Assembly (NCBI GenBank): GCA_029262155.1
Contig: JAJCZW010000127.1
Location: forward strand, 1-42,411
DNA length: 42,411 nt
DNA from: Gemmatimonadota bacterium
GTDB taxonomy: Bacteria > Gemmatimonadota > Gemmatimonadetes > Gemmatimonadales > GWC2-71-9
Reading direction: 5' to 3'
Part shown: piece by piece, positions 1-8,850 of the stretch
Layout of the letters: every line of letters starts with the position of its first letter
Numbering within the stretch: position 1 is the stretch's first letter
Position numbers and translations under genes: made by a program
The notes under the pieces: model-generated
Seen by the model: the letters and a program-made list of their open reading frames with translations, nothing else
Database searches by the model: none
What the model was told of the DNA's origin: nothing

Positions 1-1
1 C

Positions 2-133
2 GCGTTTCACCAGCGCATGGTCGAGTTGCAGGTCCCCTGTCTTCAGGAACCCAAGTCGGTGTTTGGTGCCAGGCTGGCACTGTACCAGGATCCGGACGGC
101 CTGGCGGTGTCGGTGGGTGAAGACCGGAAGTGA
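2..133 (+). CDS. VOC-family protein, C-terminal fragment (gene starts outside window)
   Basis: The frame is open from base 2 to a TGA at 131-133 and gives 43 residues. The end (LALYQDPDGLAVSVGEDRK) has the form of the last strand of a glyoxalase/VOC module, where an x-DPDG-x motif precedes the final beta strand. The fragment is too short for a subfamily or substrate. It is followed by a complete VOC gene on the same strand after about 80 bases, so the two may be co-transcribed paralogues. The call rests only on the DPDG strand motif and the neighbour. Confidence 0.5.
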   Translation, partial: AFHQRMVELQVPCLQEPKSVFGARLALYQDPDGLAVSVGEDRK

Positions 134-212
134 ATCGGCTGGAACCGGAATGCCCATTGTGCCCGCAACACCATCAGGTGACACTCCGAACACCTCACCA
201 GGAGACCAAGAG

Positions 213-566
213 ATGAGCCAAGCAGACCAGGACCGGCGGATCGATTATATCGAGTTTACCACCACGGATATCGGGAAGATCAAGCGGTTCTACTCCGAAG
301 TGTTCGGTTGGGAGTTCACCGACTATGGCCCCGACTACACCAGCTTTGTCGACGGTCGACTCGCCGGCGGCTTCAGCGCCGCGGCCGAGGTGATGGCAGG
401 CGGCCCATTGATCGTGCTCTACTCCATGGACCTGGCGGCGATCGAAACTCAGGTGCGGGAAGGTGGGGGAAAGATCGTTCGCGAGGTATTCGAGTTTCCT
501 GGTGGACGGCGATTTCATTTCACCGATCCAAGCGGGAACGAGTTGGCGGTCTGGTCAGACCAATGA
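213..566 (+). CDS. VOC (glyoxalase-like) family protein
   Basis: This is a 117-residue single-module VOC protein. I chose the ATG at 213 rather than the track start at 63 because AGGAGA lies about 8 bases upstream and the 50 extra residues look non-coding. The protein opens with IDYIEFTTTDIGKIKRFYSE, the usual first strand and helix of a VOC half, and ends with FHFTDPSGNELAVW, the typical final strand with its metal-ligand glutamate. The first-strand ligand, often His, is Glu or absent here. Members include dioxygenases, lyases and resistance proteins, and the substrate cannot be read from sequence. It converges on the minus-strand GH26-like gene with only 6 bases between stops. Confidence 0.8.
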   Translation: MSQADQDRRIDYIEFTTTDIGKIKRFYSEVFGWEFTDYGPDYTSFVDGRLAGGFSAAAEVMAGGPLIVLYSMDLAAIETQVREGGGKIVREVFEFPGGRRFHFTDPSGNELAVWSDQ

Positions 567-572
567 TCTCCG

Positions 573-1712
573 TCAGGGTTGGTGCTGATACTGCGGCTTC
601 AACAATTCCGCCTGGTAGAGCGACTTCAACGCCGACTGATCTACCCGCATGTTGCCCCAGTCGGTCAACGTCACATCGTTCTTGGCGAAGTCCCGATTGC
701 TGTAACAGAACGCCTTGATGTTGGGATCACTATTGATCAACGCGAAGTACGGGGCGAACCAATTGTCCCAGGTGGACTGGGCGTTCGGGTCCATCTTCGA
801 TGGGGCACTCTCAGGGATGATCACCGGCTTGCCGCGGGCGGCGGCATCAGCCAGGAAACTCAGCACCTTGGCGTTCAACATCGGGTTCAAGAAGTCGGCG
901 TTGAACAGATCGATGCTCCACCAGTCGACCACGTCGTCTCCCGGGTAGAAGTCCATCGTTGGAGGCGATTGGTTCAGGACCAGCTTGATGTTCCACATAT
1001 ACACTGCGTTCGCCACCCCCTGAGCCTGAAATAGCGTCCTTATGTGGCGGTAGGCATCGGGAAAGAAGGCCGGAGAGTATCCGTTCCATGCGCCATTGGT
1101 CTCCGGACTGATCCGGAGGAAGACTGTCCGATTGACTCCTTTGAGCAGTTGAGCCAGCTGCGTCAAGTCGGCGTCGAAATCGCCCGCGGCCACATCCTGG
1201 TCGAGCCCCACTGGGGCCCCGGCGGCCGACTTCTTGTTGAAACCGATGGAAAGGAGTGGAAGCTCGTTCGCGTAGGTGTCGATGTGCCCTTGAATCTGCC
1301 CCAAGATCTCATCGAACGTAAACCGAGTTTGGCCGAGGTTCAGGCCGAACCGCACCATGAAGGATTTGGTCGTGGGGAAGCCGGCGAGGTAGCCGTCATG
1401 CTCTTCCGGGTTCCAGAGCGGCCCGGAGCAGTGGAGAATCTTGTTGATATTCCCGGTTCGGAGTTGTTCGAACGTAAAGGGCCCACTCGCCGGGGGTGGT
1501 GGTGGAGGCGGCGGAGGCGGTGGGGGGGGCGGTACCGGCGGCTGGCCTGCGGGTGGAGGTGCCGTAAGACCGTCGGAGCTGTCCGGGCCGCCGGAACACG
1601 CGGCTAGGAAGAGGCCCACCAGAACCACAACCAGACTACCCGACGAGGCCCTCCGGCCCCTCCGCGCAGACCACGCAATCACCGCTGGTACCTGAAAATG
1701 CATGATTTGCAC
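573..1712 (-). CDS. GH26-like (beta-mannanase family) glycoside hydrolase lipoprotein
   Basis: The protein has 379 residues with a GTG start; GGAGAGG lies about 11 bases upstream. A lipoprotein signal ends in FLAACSGG near residue 40, and is followed by a linker with about 14 consecutive prolines (near residues 62-75). The catalytic part resembles clan GH-A family 26: RISPETNGAWNGYS fits the acid/base region (usually HEMNGxWxxW), FYPGDDVVDWWSIDLFN fits the YPGDxYVDW segment, and KPVIIPESAP is where the nucleophile Glu would sit. It probably acts on a mannan-like or related beta-glycan at the cell surface or in the periplasm. The His normally before the acid/base Glu is Pro here, so the substrate is uncertain. 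Two inverted repeats lie in its leader (1743-1782). Confidence 0.65.
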   Translation of the reverse strand: MQIMHFQVPAVIAWSARRGRRASSGSLVVVLVGLFLAACSGGPDSSDGLTAPPPAGQPPVPPPPPPPPPPPPPPASGPFTFEQLRTGNINKILHCSGPLWNPEEHDGYLAGFPTTKSFMVRFGLNLGQTRFTFDEILGQIQGHIDTYANELPLLSIGFNKKSAAGAPVGLDQDVAAGDFDADLTQLAQLLKGVNRTVFLRISPETNGAWNGYSPAFFPDAYRHIRTLFQAQGVANAVYMWNIKLVLNQSPPTMDFYPGDDVVDWWSIDLFNADFLNPMLNAKVLSFLADAAARGKPVIIPESAPSKMDPNAQSTWDNWFAPYFALINSDPNIKAFCYSNRDFAKNDVTLTDWGNMRVDQSALKSLYQAELLKPQYQHQP

Positions 1713-1742
1713 GGAGCCCGCCTCTCCTTCCGTTGGTCATCA

Positions 1743-1782
1743 CCTGGATACTTCCAGGATCAGTTACCTTATCGGAGATAAG
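1743..1782 (-). promoter_or_regulatory. Two adjacent dyads in the leader of the GH26-like gene
   Basis: Two perfect inverted repeats lie 31-70 bases upstream of the GTG: CCTGGA-tact-TCCAGG (1743-1758) and CTTATC-gga-GATAAG (1768-1782). The first could fold as an RNA hairpin. The second, with a 3-base centre, looks like a dimeric regulator site. I see no convincing -35/-10 pair to anchor them, so the role is open. Confidence 0.35.
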
Positions 1783-1888
1783 GGCAAAAAGTACGCCACA
1801 AACTCCACTGAGAAGGGTCCAGCCGTTGGGGAAAGGGGGAGGTGATTCGGGACATCCGGCGTCTCTGGTCCTGGGAACCAAGATAGCG

Positions 1889-2929
1889 CTAGTTGGGTAC
1901 TGGTTGCCACGCGGGATCCCCGGGATAGGGACCCGCCGCATTCTGGGAAACGAATCTGGGATTGCTCCCGTCCGGATCCATGATCCACACCTGGTTCGTC
2001 CCATTCCGGTCGGTCGAAAACAGGATCTTCGTGCCATCCGGTGACCAGGTGGGGTCGTCGTTCCGGGAAAAGAACGTGGTCGAAGTCAACTGAATCCGTT
2101 GGCTCCCATCGCTCTGGATACGCCACACCTGCCCGAAGGAGGTTTCCTCGCCCGACCAGAATGCGATCCACCCGTCGGGGCCGAAGTCCGGAGCATTGGC
2201 ATCGTGCGCCGTATTCAGAGAGCTCCCGTCCGGACGGGCGTTGTCAGGATCGGTGGAGGTCACCAGGCGTTGATTCGATCCGTCGCGGTCCACGACCCAA
2301 ATCTCCGGGTTGAATCCGCCGGGCGAGGTCGGCGCTGGTGTGATCATTGCGAAGGTCAGTTGACTGCCATCTGGAGACCAGGAGGGGTGCACCGTTGCCA
2401 CCGCCGCTCCGGTCCGCGTGGTCAGCTGACGTGGTGTCCCGCCCCCGGCCGGGACGACCCAAATCAGAAACCCTGACGGATCGTTGTTCCCCACCGCGAT
2501 ATAGGCGATCTCGTCGTTGCCACTCCAGTCGGGAAACATCGCGTTCCCCACCAACAGCCGTTGGTTCGTGCCGTCCTGGTCCATCGTATAGATCGCCTGG
2601 TTCCCGCCGCGATTCGAGGAGAAGGCGATCTGCTCCCCATCAGGAGACCAGCTGGGTGTTCCGTTGTCGCCTTCTGTGGTGAGCTGGTGTCGGTCGGTTC
2701 CATCGGGTCGAATCAGAAAGATCTGGAGGCGGCCGTTAGTATCCTTCCCCTGGACGGCGATCCACTCCCCGTTGCCGATCTGACCCGACCCTGGGCCGAC
2801 GATGTTCGTAGGTCCGGCAGCCGCGCTGCAGCCTTTCAATGTCAGCAGGACTGCAACGACAGTTGCAATCGCCAGGAAATGGCGAGTCTTTTTGCGGGCG
2901 GCCGAGTTGAATTGTTGGCCGTCTCTCAT
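1889..2929 (-). CDS. PD40/TolB-like beta-propeller lipoprotein
   Basis: The protein has 346 residues. A basic N-terminus and hydrophobic stretch end in a lipobox (LLTLKGCS, Cys near 34). The rest is a run of PD40 (WD40-like) blades with the signature SWSPDGxQIAFxSNRxG: PSWSPDGEQIAFSSNRGG, PSWSPDGSQLTFAM and PTWSPDGTKILFSTDRNG, plus degenerate copies. These form the same propeller as TolB, but the TolB N-terminal domain is missing, so this is not the Tol-Pal component itself. It is likely a periplasmic or surface lipoprotein that binds peptide or glycan. It lies 176 bases upstream of the GH26-like lipoprotein on the same strand. No enzymatic residues are recognisable. Confidence 0.8.
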   Translation of the reverse strand: MRDGQQFNSAARKKTRHFLAIATVVAVLLTLKGCSAAAGPTNIVGPGSGQIGNGEWIAVQGKDTNGRLQIFLIRPDGTDRHQLTTEGDNGTPSWSPDGEQIAFSSNRGGNQAIYTMDQDGTNQRLLVGNAMFPDWSGNDEIAYIAVGNNDPSGFLIWVVPAGGGTPRQLTTRTGAAVATVHPSWSPDGSQLTFAMITPAPTSPGGFNPEIWVVDRDGSNQRLVTSTDPDNARPDGSSLNTAHDANAPDFGPDGWIAFWSGEETSFGQVWRIQSDGSQRIQLTSTTFFSRNDDPTWSPDGTKILFSTDRNGTNQVWIMDPDGSNPRFVSQNAAGPYPGDPAWQPVPN

Positions 2930-3221
2930 TTCGGCACCGGAGCCTTGAGTGAGTGTCTTGGGTTGTCTGCTACGATAGACGCCTCTTGGGCGCTCTTGTT
3001 AAACCAGTAGCCCCCACAGCCCTCACCTGCATAACGATAGCCCGGGCTCGGGGCAACCGCCCTCAAGTGGGAATCTCGCACGGTGTGACCAGGAGGCCTC
3101 GGAACCGATCAACCGGACCGAGGACGTCTTTCGGGTTCCGGCCGTGGAGCGTACAATAGCAACATGGAAACTTCCGGCAGACCTGAAAACGCGTGAGGTG
3201 TTCCCCATTCGGGAGGTGAGC

Positions 3222-3653
3222 ATGACCATCGAAGAGATTCTACAGACCAAAGGCCGCGACGTTGTCACCATTGCCGAATCACATAGTGTGCTTGAGGCCG
3301 TGCGGCTGCTCGTCGATCGGAATATCGGCGGACTGGTGGTGATGGAGGGGCAGCGCCCTGCTGGCATCTTCACGGAAAGGGATGTGCTCCACCTCACCGC
3401 CCGCTCCCCGGGAGAACTCGGCTCCGTCACGGTGGGCAGTGTCATGACCCGGGAGCTGATCACTGCAGGCCCGAAGGACGACCTGGTGCTGGTGATGAAT
3501 CTCATGACCGAGAACAAGATCCGTCACCTTCCCATTATTGAGGACACTCAACTCGTCGGGATCATCTCGATCGGCGACCTGGTGAATGCCTGTCGCGCTG
3601 CCGCGGAGTTGGAGAACTCGCAGCTTCGGCAATACATCCATGGAGTGGAGTGA
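3222..3653 (+). CDS. Two-CBS-domain regulatory protein
   Basis: The protein has 143 residues with paired CBS domains (a Bateman module) and nothing else. Each domain ends in a recognisable strand-helix: PAGIFTERDVLHL near 45-57 and LVGIISIGDLVNA near 107-119. I prefer ATG 3222 (MTIEEILQTKG) because GGGAGGTG sits 5-8 bases upstream; the track start at 3144 lacks such a site. Modules like this bind adenine nucleotides and regulate a partner, which is not identifiable here. A TACAAT at 3152-3157 could be a -10, but no good -35 goes with it. The gene ends in a GC-rich repeat and hairpin region shared with the convergent hslU. Confidence 0.85.
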   Translation: MTIEEILQTKGRDVVTIAESHSVLEAVRLLVDRNIGGLVVMEGQRPAGIFTERDVLHLTARSPGELGSVTVGSVMTRELITAGPKDDLVLVMNLMTENKIRHLPIIEDTQLVGIISIGDLVNACRAAAELENSQLRQYIHGVE

Positions 3654-3690
3654 CCAAGCCGGAATAGTAGGACGACGAATGGTTGGCGGC

Positions 3691-3729
3691 GCGGGGGCGA
3701 CGAGCGGGGGCGACGAGCGGGGGCGACGC
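3691..3729. repeat. Three tandem 13-bp repeats (GCGGGGGCGACGA)
   Basis: The unit GCGGGGGCGACGA occurs at 3691-3703 and 3704-3716, and again at 3717-3729 with the last base changed to C. The third copy is the left arm of the hairpin that follows. The repeats lie between the stops of the converging CBS and hslU genes and are non-coding. Confidence 0.85.
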
Positions 3730-3742
3730 AGGCGTCGCCCCC
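3719..3742. terminator. GC-rich hairpin between convergent genes, probable bidirectional terminator
   Basis: GGGGGCGACGC (3719-3729) pairs perfectly with GCGTCGCCCCC (3732-3742), a 10-11 bp stem with a tiny loop. It lies midway between two converging stop codons. There is no U tract on either side, so it may be a Rho-assisted or REP-like stop rather than a classical intrinsic terminator. Confidence 0.5.
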
Positions 3743-3767
3743 CCCCGGTGGGACCACCATACTCTCT

Positions 3768-5255
3768 TTACAGAATGTACCTGCGGAGGTCGTCGTCTTC
3801 GATGATCGCTTTGAGGTGGGCCCGCACCTGCTCACCGTCATAGGTCAGGTTCTGATGTTTCCCATCGGGCAGTTCATAGAGTAGCTCTTCCATCAACGAC
3901 GCCATCACGGTGTGGAGTCGACGCGCCCCAATGTTCTCCAGCCGGTCGTTGGCCAAGGCCGCGATCCGCGCGATCTCCGCTACCCCGTCGTCAGTAAAGG
4001 TGAGCGTTGCCTCCTCGGCGGCGACCAGCGCCTGGTACTGCTTGACCAATGCGTTCTCCGGCTCGGTCATGATCCGGACAAAATCGTCTTGGGTGAGCGG
4101 TGACAGTTCCACCCGAATCGGAAAACGACCCTGCAACTCGGGGATCAGGTCGGATGGCTTGGAGACGTGGAAGGCACCGGCGGCAATGAACAGGATGTGA
4201 TCGGTTCGGACATAGCCGTATCGGGTCTGGACTGTTGAACCTTCGACAATCGGGAGGAGGTCGCGCTGGACGCCTTCCCGGGAGATATCGGGACCGGTCT
4301 GGAGCCGTTCCCCCGCGATCTTGTCGATCTCATCGATGAAGATGATTCCGTGGTTCTCGGTCCGGTCGAGCGCCTCGCTCACAACGTCGTCCATGTCGAC
4401 CAACCGGCGGAGTTCTTCGTCGACCAGAATGCGCCGGGCGTCGGGGACCTTGACCTTCCGCCGCTTGCTACGTTTGGGCAGCAAGTCCTGGAGCATCTCG
4501 AAGATGTTAATATCGGGACCTTCCATTCCCGGCTGTTGTTGCATGAGTTCCTGCATCGGATAGTTCTGGGGCACGATTTCGATTTCCACCTCCCGATCAT
4601 CGAGGGCTCCATCGGCCAGGAGTTTCCTGAGCTTCTCGCGCGACCCCTCACGGCGCTTTTCCGCCGCACCGCCTTCCGCCTCCGTCGGGGTCACTTCGCC
4701 CCGCGATGACACGGTGAACACCTTGACTGCCGCTTCTCCTTCGGCGGCTGGAGCGGTCGGCAGTGGCGTTGGCCCCGGCGGGAGGAGCAGGTCGAGCAGC
4801 TGTTCTTCAGCCTTCGATTCGGCGCTCGGCATCACCTCGTCTTCCCGCTCGGTCCGGACCAGGTTCACGGCCGTATCGATCAGATCCCGCACCATCGACT
4901 CGGTGTCCCGTCCCACATACCCGACTTCACTAAACTTCGAAGCCTCCACTTTGATGAACGGCGCTCCGGCCAGACGCGCCAACCGACGGGCGATCTCGGT
5001 TTTCCCCACCCCGGTCGGCCCAATCAGAATGATGTTGGAAGGCGTGATCTCTTCCCGGAGGGATTCTGGCGCCTGAGAGCGACGCCAGCGATTTCGCACC
5101 GCGATCGCAATCGCTTTCTTGGCCGGATCCTGGCCGATGATGAACCGATCGAGTTCGGCCACGATCTGACGGGGCGGCATCTCTTCGAGCCAGGGCAGCG
5201 GCTCGGACGGCGGGGTCGGGTCGGTCCCAACAGGGGGATGTTCTGGGGACGTCAT
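3768..5255 (-). CDS. hslU: HslU, ATPase subunit of the HslUV protease
   Basis: This AAA+ unfoldase caps the HslV peptidase and feeds it substrates in the cytoplasm. Visible are [26 protein letters not shown] at the start, Walker A GPTGVGKT (about 79-86), [10 protein letters not shown], Walker [13 protein letters not shown] (about 304-313), the sensor region, and the C-terminal tail RRYIL, which in this family inserts into HslV. Length is 495 residues against about 443 in E. coli. Much of the excess is an acidic/proline-rich stretch in the intermediate (I) domain, about 140-205. I chose ATG 5255 because GGAGGAGGAG lies just upstream; the GTG at 5261 would leave too short a spacer. It is the last gene of the aroC-to-hslU operon, two bases after the lipoprotein gene. 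Confidence 0.97.
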   Translation of the reverse strand: MTSPEHPPVGTDPTPPSEPLPWLEEMPPRQIVAELDRFIIGQDPAKKAIAIAVRNRWRRSQAPESLREEITPSNIILIGPTGVGKTEIARRLARLAGAPFIKVEASKFSEVGYVGRDTESMVRDLIDTAVNLVRTEREDEVMPSAESKAEEQLLDLLLPPGPTPLPTAPAAEGEAAVKVFTVSSRGEVTPTEAEGGAAEKRREGSREKLRKLLADGALDDREVEIEIVPQNYPMQELMQQQPGMEGPDINIFEMLQDLLPKRSKRRKVKVPDARRILVDEELRRLVDMDDVVSEALDRTENHGIIFIDEIDKIAGERLQTGPDISREGVQRDLLPIVEGSTVQTRYGYVRTDHILFIAAGAFHVSKPSDLIPELQGRFPIRVELSPLTQDDFVRIMTEPENALVKQYQALVAAEEATLTFTDDGVAEIARIAALANDRLENIGARRLHTVMASLMEELLYELPDGKHQNLTYDGEQVRAHLKAIIEDDDLRRYIL

Positions 5256-5257
5256 GG

Positions 5258-6046
5258 TCACTCCTCCTCCGGGCCGACTCGCGTCAGGCTGACCAGGGTG
5301 ACCATTCGGTTGGCGGCGTGGAAGACCGCGCGCAGCTCTCCACGGGAGGGACAGCAGTTCGGGTCGCCGATCGCTGCCACCGGCCGCCAGAGGTGGATCG
5401 TGCCGTCCTCCCGAACAAGCCTCGTCGCGGCCTGGCCGCCGGATCCACGGCTCAGAAGGAACCCGCGGTTGAACGTCTCGTCCGATACCAGGAGGGCGCG
5501 GGCGCGGGTCTCCAGATCAGATGGCCATTCCCAGCACCCTAACGTTCTATTGTCGTCTATGTCGAGGATACACCACTCCATCATGCCTCCGGTCCCGCTG
5601 TACCGACGAATCACCTCCAGGGCCATGGCGCCATTTTCGCCCGTCTCGATGGGATTGAGGGCAAGGAGCCAAGCGATGCCGGGGTCGTCGCGATTACTGA
5701 GAGCCAGCACCGGGTTGGCAGCACCCGGAATGCCGAGCAGCACGAAGTCTTTCGGGTACCGGATCGCTTCGTCCTCGCCCCACTCGGGCTCGCTTGGACC
5801 GCACCGGCGCCACTCCCCCTCAAACGGTTGCGCTCCCATCGTCAGACGAAGCGGCGCAACCAGCGAACAGGCGTTCGCCTCGATGACGAAATCAGCGAGA
5901 CAGTTCCGGGCGGCCGTCGAATCAGGATAGGCACAGGCCGCACCGAACGCGACGATATTCGGGGCCAGGCCCACTCCGACCGCCACGACTTCAGGCTGAC
6001 ACCCAAGTACCACCACCCCCAGTACAGACCAGATAAGGCATCTCAT
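5258..6046 (-). CDS. Unknown cysteine-rich lipoprotein inserted between hslV and hslU
   Basis: The protein has 262 residues and I do not recognise a family. The N-terminus [16 protein letters not shown] is a short lipoprotein signal with lipobox VLGC at Cys16. The predicted mature part has eight further cysteines, including a CC pair near residue 226, suggesting four disulfides and an oxidising compartment. No catalytic motif is apparent. Its start overlaps the hslV stop by 4 bases (ATGA), and its stop is two bases before the hslU ATG, so it is translationally coupled to both. That is odd, since HslUV is cytoplasmic and this product should be exported. It could be a neutral insertion in the operon or an envelope factor linked to stress. 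Codon use looks like that of its neighbours. Confidence 0.75.
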   Translation of the reverse strand: MRCLIWSVLGVVVLGCQPEVVAVGVGLAPNIVAFGAACAYPDSTAARNCLADFVIEANACSLVAPLRLTMGAQPFEGEWRRCGPSEPEWGEDEAIRYPKDFVLLGIPGAANPVLALSNRDDPGIAWLLALNPIETGENGAMALEVIRRYSGTGGMMEWCILDIDDNRTLGCWEWPSDLETRARALLVSDETFNRGFLLSRGSGGQAATRLVREDGTIHLWRPVAAIGDPNCCPSRGELRAVFHAANRMVTLVSLTRVGPEEE

Positions 6047-6579
6047 CCGAGTTCCACGATGGTCGAGTTGTGGTTGGTGTAGATGCAGATCTCGGCTGCG
6101 ATCGCCATCGCCCGTTCGACAATATCACGGGCGCTGAGTGTGGGATCGGGCAACAGCGCCCGCGCGGCGGCGACCGCATAGCTCCCACCCGCCCCCGCAG
6201 CGACGATGCCATCGTCGGGCTCGATCAACTCCCCTGCCCCACTCAGCAGGAAGGCGTGGTCGGGGTCGGCAACCACGAGCAAGGCCTCCAACCGTCGAAG
6301 GACCCGATCACTCCGCCAATCCTTTGCCAGTTCGACCGATGCGCGGGGAAGGTTTCCGGGATAGCGATCGAGCTTTTCCTCGAACCGTTCATAGAGGTTC
6401 AGGGCGTCGGCCACCGCGCCGGCAAAGCCTGCCAGTACCTTGCCCCCCTTGAGGGTACGCACCTTGGTGGCCTTCGCCTTCACGACGGTGTCGCCGACCG
6501 TCACCTGTCCGTCACCGCCGAGCGCGACCTTCCCCGCCTTCCGGACTGCCAAAATCGTGGTCCCGTGAAACGTTGTCAT
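6043..6579 (-). CDS. hslV: HslV, peptidase subunit of the HslUV protease
   Basis: This is an N-terminal-threonine peptidase that forms the proteolytic double ring of HslUV. The core [23 protein letters not shown] matches the family start, and GDGQ is diagnostic. I place the start at ATG 6579 (MTTFHGTT), with AAGGA about 7 bases upstream, giving 178 residues; the track start (GTG 6609) adds ten unneeded residues. The catalytic threonine would be Thr7 after removal of a short propeptide ending FHG, as in many non-enteric HslV proteins. [14 protein letters not shown] and the C-terminal NHNSTIVEL are also typical. It lies 22 bases after xerC and overlaps the lipoprotein gene by 4 bases. Confidence 0.97.
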   Translation of the reverse strand: MTTFHGTTILAVRKAGKVALGGDGQVTVGDTVVKAKATKVRTLKGGKVLAGFAGAVADALNLYERFEEKLDRYPGNLPRASVELAKDWRSDRVLRRLEALLVVADPDHAFLLSGAGELIEPDDGIVAAGAGGSYAVAAARALLPDPTLSARDIVERAMAIAAEICIYTNHNSTIVELG

Positions 6580-6601
6580 CACTACATCCTTGTCTTCCGA
6601 G

Positions 6602-7537
6602 TCATCCACCCCGGGGGTGCGCCTGCCGATACACGTTCTTCAGGCGCTCCACACTGGTATGGGTATAGATCTGTGTCGTCGAGAGTGACGCGTGCCCCAA
6701 CAGTTCTTGCACCGACCGGAGGTCCGCTCCGGCATCGAGCAAGTGGGTTGCAAACGAATGCCTGAGGGCATGCACGCCCAACTCATCGCCTCCGATTGCG
6801 TCGAATAGTCTGTGCATCCTCCGTTGAATCCCCACCGCTGAAAGTCGTCCGCCCCGCCGATTCAGGAACACCGCCTCCCGATCGCCACCGGTCACCGGAA
6901 GCACACCGGTCCGAAGCTCAAGATAACGGCGCAGGGCACGAACAGCCTGACGCCCCACCGGAACGATCCGCTCTTTCCGCCCTTTCCCCCGCACCTTGAC
7001 TTGATCACTCAGCAGATCGAGTTCTCTGAGGTCCAGGCCGTGGAGTTCACCCAACCGGATTCCAGTGGAGTAAAAGAGTTCGAGCATCGCCAAATCGCGA
7101 ACTTCCACAAAGCCACCCTCTCGGGCGCGAGATTCTGCGGCGGCGAAGAGCGCATCCACCTCGTCCCGTCGGACATAGGCTGGGAGGCGACGTTCGCCCC
7201 GTGGGGTCCGCACGGCCCGAAGCACCGACGTGGTAATGTCATGGTGCACATGGAGGAACCGATAGAGGCTCCGAAGGGCGGAGAGGGCGCGGGCAGCGGA
7301 TCGCCGGGAAAGACCGCGTCGTTCGAACACACCCAGAAACCCACGGAGGCCGAGCCGATCGACGGTGGCCCAGTGCCAAGCACCCACCCCACCGTAGTAA
7401 TCATCGGCGAAGGCGATGAACTGCTCCAAGTCTCGGCGATAGGCCTTGAGCGTGTTCGGTGCGTGTCCCCGCTCGGTGTCCCCATGCTTGAGAAACGCTT
7501 CCAGCAGATCGGTCGGGGACGGCGCTCGGCGACTCAT
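6602..7537 (-). CDS. xerC: Tyrosine recombinase XerC
   Basis: The protein has 311 residues. An N-terminal SAM-like core-binding domain ([13 protein letters not shown]) is followed by the catalytic domain with the full tyrosine-recombinase set: Arg in STGIRLGEL, Lys in the [10 protein letters not shown] turn, [12 protein letters not shown] (His-x-x-Arg), [14 protein letters not shown] (His and nucleophile Tyr). It should resolve chromosome dimers at dif with XerD, which is not in this window. I prefer ATG 7537, which overlaps the trmFO stop as ATGA, over the GTG at 7555. The trmFO-xerC-hslV-hslU order matches the gid-codV-clpQ-clpY order known in Bacillus, supporting XerC rather than a phage integrase. 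Confidence 0.95.
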   Translation of the reverse strand: MSRRAPSPTDLLEAFLKHGDTERGHAPNTLKAYRRDLEQFIAFADDYYGGVGAWHWATVDRLGLRGFLGVFERRGLSRRSAARALSALRSLYRFLHVHHDITTSVLRAVRTPRGERRLPAYVRRDEVDALFAAAESRAREGGFVEVRDLAMLELFYSTGIRLGELHGLDLRELDLLSDQVKVRGKGRKERIVPVGRQAVRALRRYLELRTGVLPVTGGDREAVFLNRRGGRLSAVGIQRRMHRLFDAIGGDELGVHALRHSFATHLLDAGADLRSVQELLGHASLSTTQIYTHTSVERLKNVYRQAHPRGG

Positions 7538-8850
7538 TGGGCTGTCGCCCACCACGCCGCGGTCTCGTCCAACCCGCGCTTCGCGAGACGGCTCCGCTTC
7601 TCGGCCTTTCGTATCCGCCCAACCCCGGCGAGGGGGTCAACCAGTCCGAAGTTGGCATTCATCGGTTGGAAGTGTTTCGGATCGGCGTCGCGTAGGTAGC
7701 GACAGAGGCCACCCAGCATGGTCGTCGGTGGGGGTACGACTGGCGGACGACCCTGGAGGTGTCGGGAGAGGTTCAGACCGGCGAGCCATCCCGTTGCAAC
7801 CGACTCGGTGTACCCTTCGACCCCGGTAATCTGCCCGGCGAGGAAGAGTCCACTCTCGCCGACCCGGAGTCCCTCGGCGAGGCATGCCGGGCTATTCACG
7901 TAGCTGTTCCGGTGGATGCTCCCGAATCGCAGAAACTCCACATGAGCCATTCCGGGAAGCGCCCGCAGGATCCGCTGTTGATCAGGGATGCGGAGGCGGG
8001 TCTGGAATCCGACCAGGTTCCACATCTGTCCGGCCTGATCTTCCCGTCGGAGTTGGATCACGGCGTGGGCGATCTGGCCCGTCCGTGGATCCGGCAACCC
8101 AACCGGCTTAAGCGGTCCAAACCGGAGCGTCTCCGGTCCGCGCCGGGCCATCTCCTCGACCGGGAGACAGCCCTCAAAGTAGGGGACCTCGTCGAAGTCA
8201 TGACCTTGATAGGGATCGGCTGCAGTCAACCCCGCGATCAGTTCCGTGTACGCGGATTCGGTCAGTGGGACATTGAGATAGTCATCTCCGGCGCCCTTGC
8301 CGTAGCGGGACGCGAGGAAGAGCTGGCTGCGGTCGAGCGAGTCGTCGGCGACAATCGGCGCGATCGCATCGTAAAAGGCCAAGGCGTCGGCCCCGAGTCG
8401 ATCGGTGAGGGCCTGGGCCAATCGGTCGGTCGTGAGCGGGCCGGTGGCAACGATCCCGACCTCGGGCAGCGTCTCGACTTCCTCTTCCACTACCGTGATC
8501 TTCGGGTGGGTGCGGACGCGACGATCGACCTCGGTGGCAAAGGCCTCGCGATCGACCACCAGTGCGGTTCCCCCCGGGATGCTCGTGTCAGCAGCCACCG
8601 CCATGATGAGGCTCCCGACCTGGCCTAACTCGGCCTTCAACAAACCATGCGCGTTGGTGATATCGACCGACTTGAACGAGTTACTGCAGACCAACTCCGC
8701 GAGCGTACCCGTCTGATGGGCCGGGGTCGGCCGACCGGGGCGCATCTCGTGGATGGTCACCCGGTGCCCGCGTTCGGCGAGGGTCCAGGCCGCTTCCGAC
8801 CCGGCGAGGCCACCACCGATGATCACCGCCTCAGGTGGCACTCCGGTCAT
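7534..8850 (-). CDS. trmFO: TrmFO, folate/FAD-dependent tRNA (uracil-54-C5) methyltransferase
   Basis: The protein has 438 residues from ATG 8850, which overlaps the aroK stop as ATGA; the 501-residue track ORF extends into aroK in another frame. The FAD-binding start VIIGGGLAGSEAAWTLAERGH is followed by the TrmFO-specific VTIHEMRPGRPTPAHQT and LAELVCSNSFKS. Later come NVNFGL-type residues (PMNANFGLVDPL) and GQITGVEGYTESVATG, both characteristic. It makes m5U54 in the tRNA T-loop using methylenetetrahydrofolate. The conserved functional Cys lies in ELVCSNS. It is translationally coupled to aroK upstream and xerC downstream. Confidence 0.96.
   Translation of the reverse strand: MTGVPPEAVIIGGGLAGSEAAWTLAERGHRVTIHEMRPGRPTPAHQTGTLAELVCSNSFKSVDITNAHGLLKAELGQVGSLIMAVAADTSIPGGTALVVDREAFATEVDRRVRTHPKITVVEEEVETLPEVGIVATGPLTTDRLAQALTDRLGADALAFYDAIAPIVADDSLDRSQLFLASRYGKGAGDDYLNVPLTESAYTELIAGLTAADPYQGHDFDEVPYFEGCLPVEEMARRGPETLRFGPLKPVGLPDPRTGQIAHAVIQLRREDQAGQMWNLVGFQTRLRIPDQQRILRALPGMAHVEFLRFGSIHRNSYVNSPACLAEGLRVGESGLFLAGQITGVEGYTESVATGWLAGLNLSRHLQGRPPVVPPPTTMLGGLCRYLRDADPKHFQPMNANFGLVDPLAGVGRIRKAEKRSRLAKRGLDETAAWWATAQ

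Noticed and set aside
2972-3002. TTAACA and TATCGT as a promoter of the PD40 lipoprotein gene
   Set aside because: The spacer is 19 bases and the -10 match is poor; not strong enough to list as a feature.
3691-3742. Possible CRISPR-like repeat array
   Set aside because: Units are 13 bp and directly adjacent, with no spacers and no cas genes.
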